Below, one piece after another: positions 15,972 to 18,713 of a stretch of DNA of 18,713 bases. The notes under the pieces were generated by a model. The model was not told where the DNA came from. It did not search any database and saw only the letters and a program-made list of their open reading frames with translations. Both the position numbers and the translations under genes were made by a program. Position 1 is the first letter of the stretch. Each line of letters begins with the position of its first letter. Where the stretch lies: contig CAZWUO010000055.1 of NCBI GenBank assembly GCA_964636675.1, forward strand, positions 1-18,713, in the 5' to 3' direction. Source of the stretch: JALUUH01 sp964636675 (GTDB taxonomy: Bacteria; Pseudomonadota; Gammaproteobacteria; S012-40).

Positions 15972-16019
15972 TGTTACAATACCTCAAGAATTGTAAACAT
16001 CACACTAGGTATTGTAACA
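15972..16019. promoter_or_regulatory. Cluster of ATTGTAA motifs (inverted repeat, possible operator)
   Basis: A perfect 13-bp inverted repeat TGTTACAATACCT (15972-15984) / AGGTATTGTAACA (16007-16019) encloses a third ATTGTAA (15990-15996). The two direct copies start 21 bp apart, two helical turns. This spacing suits cooperative binding of a regulator or recombination protein. It could equally be the end of a lost element. Confidence 0.4.
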
Positions 16020-16363
16020 ACCACACCGTCCAACACGCGATGTCGATTTTCTTGACTTTGGTGACAGCAGCGAACCAGGCCTTGCAAGCAATCTTTCAAG
16101 AACTCTGTGACCTCCCCGTTGAAGATGACGGTTTAACCTTAGCGGCAGAGAGTGTGCGAGTCGAGGCAATCCGTGATGAATCAGAATATGGAGGTTTGCG
16201 AGTAAAATTGTTCGGTAATCTGGCGGGAGCACGAATATCGATTCATGCCGACATCGGTTTTGGAGATATCGTAACGCCCGAAGCAAGAGAGATAGAGTAC
16301 CCTACTCTGTTGGATGCACCCACACTTCATTTGAGAGCTTATCCCCGAGAAACGGTGGTAGCA
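16018..16363 (+). pseudogene. AbiEii/AbiGii-type nucleotidyltransferase toxin, internal fragment
   Basis: The first frame encodes QPHRPTRDVDFLDFGDSSEP, the nucleotidyltransferase core region of this family. An extra G near 16078-16079 shifts to a second frame encoding ALQAIFQELCDLPVEDDG, then ESVRVEAIRDESEYGGLRVK, ISIHADIGFGDIVTPEAREI and LLDAPTLHLRAYPRETVVA. Family homology stops abruptly at 16363, where the usual EKFEAM continuation is missing, and begins abruptly after the ATTGTAA cluster, so both ends are lost. Intact AbiEii proteins are the toxin half of type IV toxin-antitoxin abortive-infection systems. No AbiEi antitoxin is present, so this is a non-functional remnant of a defence module. 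Confidence 0.8.
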
Positions 16364-16726
16364 AAATCATCATCTATATCTGGCTGATATATTATTGCTA
16401 ACGGTGCAACTCCTGAGGCCAAATACACATTCGGCTTTTTTTGACTTTCTTTAGCTAAATCTAAAAATATTTTCTCAATATCAATATCTAGCCTTGTTGA
16501 CAAACAACACAAGTACCAACAATGCGTCGCCCAATTCTTCAATTACAACACTATCAAATCCTGTAAATGTATTGGACTCTCTTTTGAGTTTTTTTACGGC
16601 AGTCATTAAACCACCTATTTCGCCAAACAATCCTTGAACTACTGGCGCCAGATCATCTGTTGGCAATCTATCTGTGTCATAAATAAACTTCAGATAGTCT
16701 GCAATAGTAATCTCGCCATTATTCAA
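16339..16726 (-). pseudogene. MazG-like nucleoside triphosphate pyrophosphohydrolase, frameshifted
   Basis: The start is TTG at 16726 (an in-frame stop lies just upstream). The first frame reads IADYLKFIYDTDRLPTDDLA, GLFGEIGGLMTAVKKLKRES and VVIEELGDAL, giving the ExxG and EELGDAL metal-binding helices of the all-alpha NTP-PPase fold. One extra T near 16516-16524 breaks the frame; the other frame continues WYLCCLSTRLDIDIEKIFLD, as family members do after GDAL. The last 10 or so codons are the antisense of the AbiEii remnant, so the true C-terminus is lost too. Such enzymes hydrolyse (d)NTPs to monophosphates, and phage-encoded versions are common. Probably inactive. Confidence 0.75.
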
Positions 16727-16982
16727 TTGATCTCACTAAGTATTGAGCATTCAAAGTTGACCATGAAACTCAAGCAAGAAAACAGTTGATTTAGGTTTGG
16801 TTATTTCCGGAAAACTCGGGACTCTTGAGTATTTATGTTAAGACGCATTAACGTAAGTGGACAAATGAGGTGCTGTTAGAACTCTTACTCCTAAACCTAC
16901 AAATATATCTCGTTTGTTGTTGCGTTGTACGGAGTGATACTGAGAAAATATTTAATCATAGTGATCAATGTAACATATGACA

Positions 16983-17597
16983 CTATTTTCCATTCCATTC
17001 GGTGAGTTCGGCGGAAACACTTGTCTGATTAGAATTATTAATCCACACATATTTCAGCAATTTGCTCATTGGTGACGGGCCTTCTTCGGTGACAGCTAAT
17101 GTTATAATCCTGGTCTCAGAATTATCCGCTGTATTATAAGTACACTGTTCTGCCGATAGTTGCTGACTTTGGATGAAAACAGAAGTCGAAACACAACTAC
17201 TTAATGAAAATTTGACTGGCGGGGGAAGATCTAAATTGCTGGGTGCTTCAGAGTTTGAATCAAGTTTCAGCTTTCCACCCAGCAGTAAAAAACTTTGTTC
17301 AGTAGATAATACACTTTTTCCAGATTCGTCGCACACGGTGTTGATATTGAGATCAGTCGATACCCCGTCTGCGGTATAAACGATGTCGCCTGGGTTCACA
17401 GCAGGGGAGTCCAACATTTCCACGGAATGCACAGATGTTTCACCCGTGCTGTCAGTGAATAAATAGACAACTTTTTCACCTTGATTAATATCGATGGGAG
17501 CTGGGCATAACACGTAAATATCCGTCTGATCGCAACCACTCGCACAAATAAGTATCGCCAGTGTGAAGAATATCTTGTTAATTATGTTAACTTTCAT
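16983..17597 (-). CDS. Putative lipoprotein of unknown function
   Basis: The 204 residues start MKVNIINKIFFTLAILICAS with a lipobox ASGC (Cys22), so this is a probable lipoprotein. The mature part is Ser/Thr/Asp-rich with few basic residues and beta-like stretches (KVVYLFTDSTGETSVHSVEM, FSLSSCVSTSVFIQSQQLSA, RIITLAVTEEGPSPMSKLLK) and five further Cys. No family recognised. It lies downstream of the protease remnant on the same strand, separated by a hairpin. It is the only gene between the direct repeats that looks intact. Confidence 0.7.
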   Translation of the reverse strand: MKVNIINKIFFTLAILICASGCDQTDIYVLCPAPIDINQGEKVVYLFTDSTGETSVHSVEMLDSPAVNPGDIVYTADGVSTDLNINTVCDESGKSVLSTEQSFLLLGGKLKLDSNSEAPSNLDLPPPVKFSLSSCVSTSVFIQSQQLSAEQCTYNTADNSETRIITLAVTEEGPSPMSKLLKYVWINNSNQTSVSAELTEWNGK

Positions 17598-17636
17598 ACA
17601 GTCACCAAATCATATAATCGATGAATATAAAACGCA

Positions 17637-17660
17637 GGAGGATGCACATTTGCATCCTCC
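17637..17660 (-). terminator. Hairpin between protease remnant and lipoprotein gene
   Basis: GGAGGATGCA (17637-17646) pairs perfectly with TGCATCCTCC (17651-17660) across a 4-base loop. On the reverse strand it is followed by TGCGTTTTATATT, a modest T tract 25 bp after the protease stop, so it is probably a terminator. Confidence 0.6.
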
Positions 17661-17684
17661 CTCATTATTGCAATCATATTAAAC

Positions 17685-18347
17685 CTAGTTTACGGTGATC
17701 GTCCTATTATTGGCCACAAAATTATTTGATTCATTCGCTTCTGGAATGGAGTTGAGTGGATCAGCAATATAGCCCACGTAATACGTTCCCGCATTAAGAC
17801 TTGTTGGTATGTACAGCGTTTTTGTGGAACTAGCCAATGAACCTACTGGCATAGACCAAGTAGTGCTACCCAAATAAGTATCGGCGTAGGTAGTAATATA
17901 ATTATTAGTCGATAAGTAAAACCGGACATGAACAGATTCTGATTGTGTACCCAAATTTTCAACGGTGTAGTTGGTTGTAAAATTGGTACCACGAGTAACA
18001 GAACTCGGTGAAGAGTTTGCTGTGGTAGATGATGATCCCGCGCGTCGATAAGCGGAAACACTGACATCGCGACGTGACGTCCCATCGCTGTAAAGAAGTC
18101 TAACGCCGCGTCGATCATCAGCATGCATATCTGCTTTCCGGTAATAGCCGATGGGGCCACCGCCGGGGTAACTAGTGTCCATTGTTCCCATCTGGGGATC
18201 ATAGTGCAGGAGTCCTAATGCATGCCCTAGTTCATGTGCCGCGACAAGCTCGAAATTGCGTTCGTTCCCAAAATCAGATCCTGTATATGAACCCGTGGGC
18301 CAATCGTATGTTAGGGCATTAAAACCTATATCGGCTTCCTCACAGGA
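17685..18347 (-). pseudogene. Metzincin-type zinc metalloprotease with CARDB domain, 5'-truncated
   Basis: The open frame, running from just after two stops (TAG TAA, 18348-18353), encodes about 220 residues without an early start codon. It begins SCEEADIGFNALTYDW and reaches ELVAAHELGHALGLLHYD (18204-18236), the full HExxHxxGxxH metzincin zinc site. A likely Met-turn follows in DPQMGTMDTSYPGGG. After GVRLLYSDG comes a CARDB/APHP-type beta-sandwich (about the last 120 residues; VTRGTNFTTNYTVENLGTQS to ADPLNSIPEANESNNF). Signal peptide, propeptide and the first half of the catalytic domain are missing; intact relatives are secreted proteases. The only in-frame ATG lies after the active site, so an active product is unlikely. 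Confidence 0.8.
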
Positions 18348-18382
18348 TTACTAGCTCCCTGTTTTTCAACACAACAATCCAT
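18326..18382 (-). pseudogene. Possible Rhs/YD-repeat protein N-terminal scrap
   Basis: In the frame next to the protease remnant, an ATG at 18382 after AAGG encodes MDCCVEKQGASNPVRKPI and then stops. Upstream in the same frame is INNAKKKGNN. The GASNPV run resembles the NPVN-x-TGNK region that precedes the repeats in Rhs-type proteins, and it ends where the protease frame takes over. This suggests a deletion joining two genes. The match is short, so the identification is weak. Confidence 0.25.
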
Positions 18383-18653
18383 ATTATTACCTTTTTTCTT
18401 AGCATTATTAATCGGTTCAATCAAAATAAACCGAGACGCTAAGGATGTAAAGAATAGGAATTTTCAATAGGTTGTAGCGTCACAAAAGCGAATATTTTTG
18501 TCTGTAAGAAAGGATAGAAATTTTTATATTTAGGTGCTTTTCATTTATTGGCCTACAAACCACTAAACTCGTTTATTCTTTGGTTATTTTTAAGATTAAA
18601 CCAAAATATAGATATCTGCCCTGAAATGAAATATTGAAATCATATAGAAACGT
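18348..18653. other. Non-coding region next to the right direct repeat
   Basis: Apart from the possible Rhs-type scrap at its left edge I see no gene, tRNA body or clear promoter here. It is AT-rich and has the character of decayed island DNA. Confidence 0.45.
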
Positions 18654-18713
18654 CCAATAAAAAAGGCCTAGCATCTCTGCTAAGCCTTTGTTTGTATTGG
18701 CGTCCCCAGGGGG
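18654..18713 (-). repeat. att-like direct repeat, right copy (continues past window)
   Basis: This matches 15784-15843 at 58 of 60 positions; the two differences lie in the hairpin (18671 and 18676). Here the reverse-strand hairpin is better paired (AAAGGCTTAGCA with TGCTAGGCCTTT) and ends in T6, so it is probably a working terminator (18656-18690). The repeat is cut by the window edge, so its full length is unknown. Confidence 0.7.
18698..18713 (-). tRNA. 3' end of a tRNA gene, most like tRNA-Glu (partial)
   Basis: On the reverse strand the window starts with CCCCCTGGGGACGCCA: 3' T-stem, acceptor strand TGGGGAC, discriminator G and encoded CCA. tRNA-Glu of gammaproteobacteria starts GTCCCC and ends GGGGACGCCA, which fits. 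The remaining roughly 60 bases lie outside the window, so this could also be another remnant like the left copy. Confidence 0.5.

Larger units (their letters stand above)
15637..16017. other. Intergenic region with the left tRNA-derived direct repeat
   Basis: No gene is seen. It holds one 60-bp direct-repeat copy (15784-15843), a short dyad AGATA/TATCT near 15853-15867, and most of an inverted-repeat cluster of TTACAAT/ATTGTAA (15972-16019). The last runs into the AbiEii remnant. Confidence 0.55.

Noticed and set aside
16005..16286. 93-codon reverse frame opposite the AbiEii remnant
   Set aside because: It is antisense to clear family homology and has no SD or domain.
1..18713. CRISPR array
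   Set aside because: The only regular repeats are coding TSP3/OmpA units and the two-copy tRNA-derived repeat; no short repeat-spacer pattern is seen.

Overview
The window looks like chromosomal DNA of a free-living, moderately AT-rich gammaproteobacterium. The basis is slyX, a TolC-type outer membrane protein, OmpA-type peptidoglycan-binding domains, a GlyGly-CTERM-like tail and thrombospondin type 3 (TSP3) repeats. I cannot name the genus. It combines housekeeping and accessory genes with MITE-like elements and, at the right end, a decayed insert bounded by a tRNA-derived direct repeat.

Layout: 1-487 is the N-terminal part of a polytopic membrane protein (-). 568-817 is a 250-bp MITE-like element. 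995-2350 is a TolC-family protein (+), whose stop overlaps that of a 5.7-kb gene (2345-8077, -). That gene encodes a giant exported protein: FG-GAP/VCBS repeats, a UnbV/ASPIC domain, a long TSP3 array, a sorting-tail-like helix, a second signal peptide, a beta-barrel and two OmpA domains. 8093-9080 holds no large gene but contains a 25-residue membrane peptide gene with its own Shine-Dalgarno (SD) and terminator. Next come a redoxin (-) divergent from a LysR regulator (+), a small exported protein (+), a frameshifted GNAT acetyltransferase (-), a methyltransferase (-) divergent from an inositol monophosphatase family enzyme (+), and a convergent sulfotransferase (-) in a likely operon with a small unknown protein. 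A second MITE-like element, slyX and a 29-residue membrane peptide gene follow.

From 15784 to the window end lies the most mosaic part. A 60-bp direct repeat (58/60 identical) made of the 3' end of a tRNA, most like tRNA-Glu, plus its terminator occurs at 15784-15843 and 18654-18713. The 2.8 kb between holds a doubly truncated, frameshifted AbiEii toxin fragment, a frameshifted MazG-like gene, an unknown lipoprotein, a 5'-truncated metzincin protease with a CARDB domain, and a possible Rhs-type 5' scrap. This reads as the remains of one or more elements inserted at a tRNA gene; no integrase is present.

Functional links are mostly inference: the LysR protein probably controls the divergent redoxin, and the inositol-phosphatase-type enzyme could remove the PAP made by the sulfotransferase. 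The strongest oddity is the giant protein, which looks like two complete exported proteins joined in frame.
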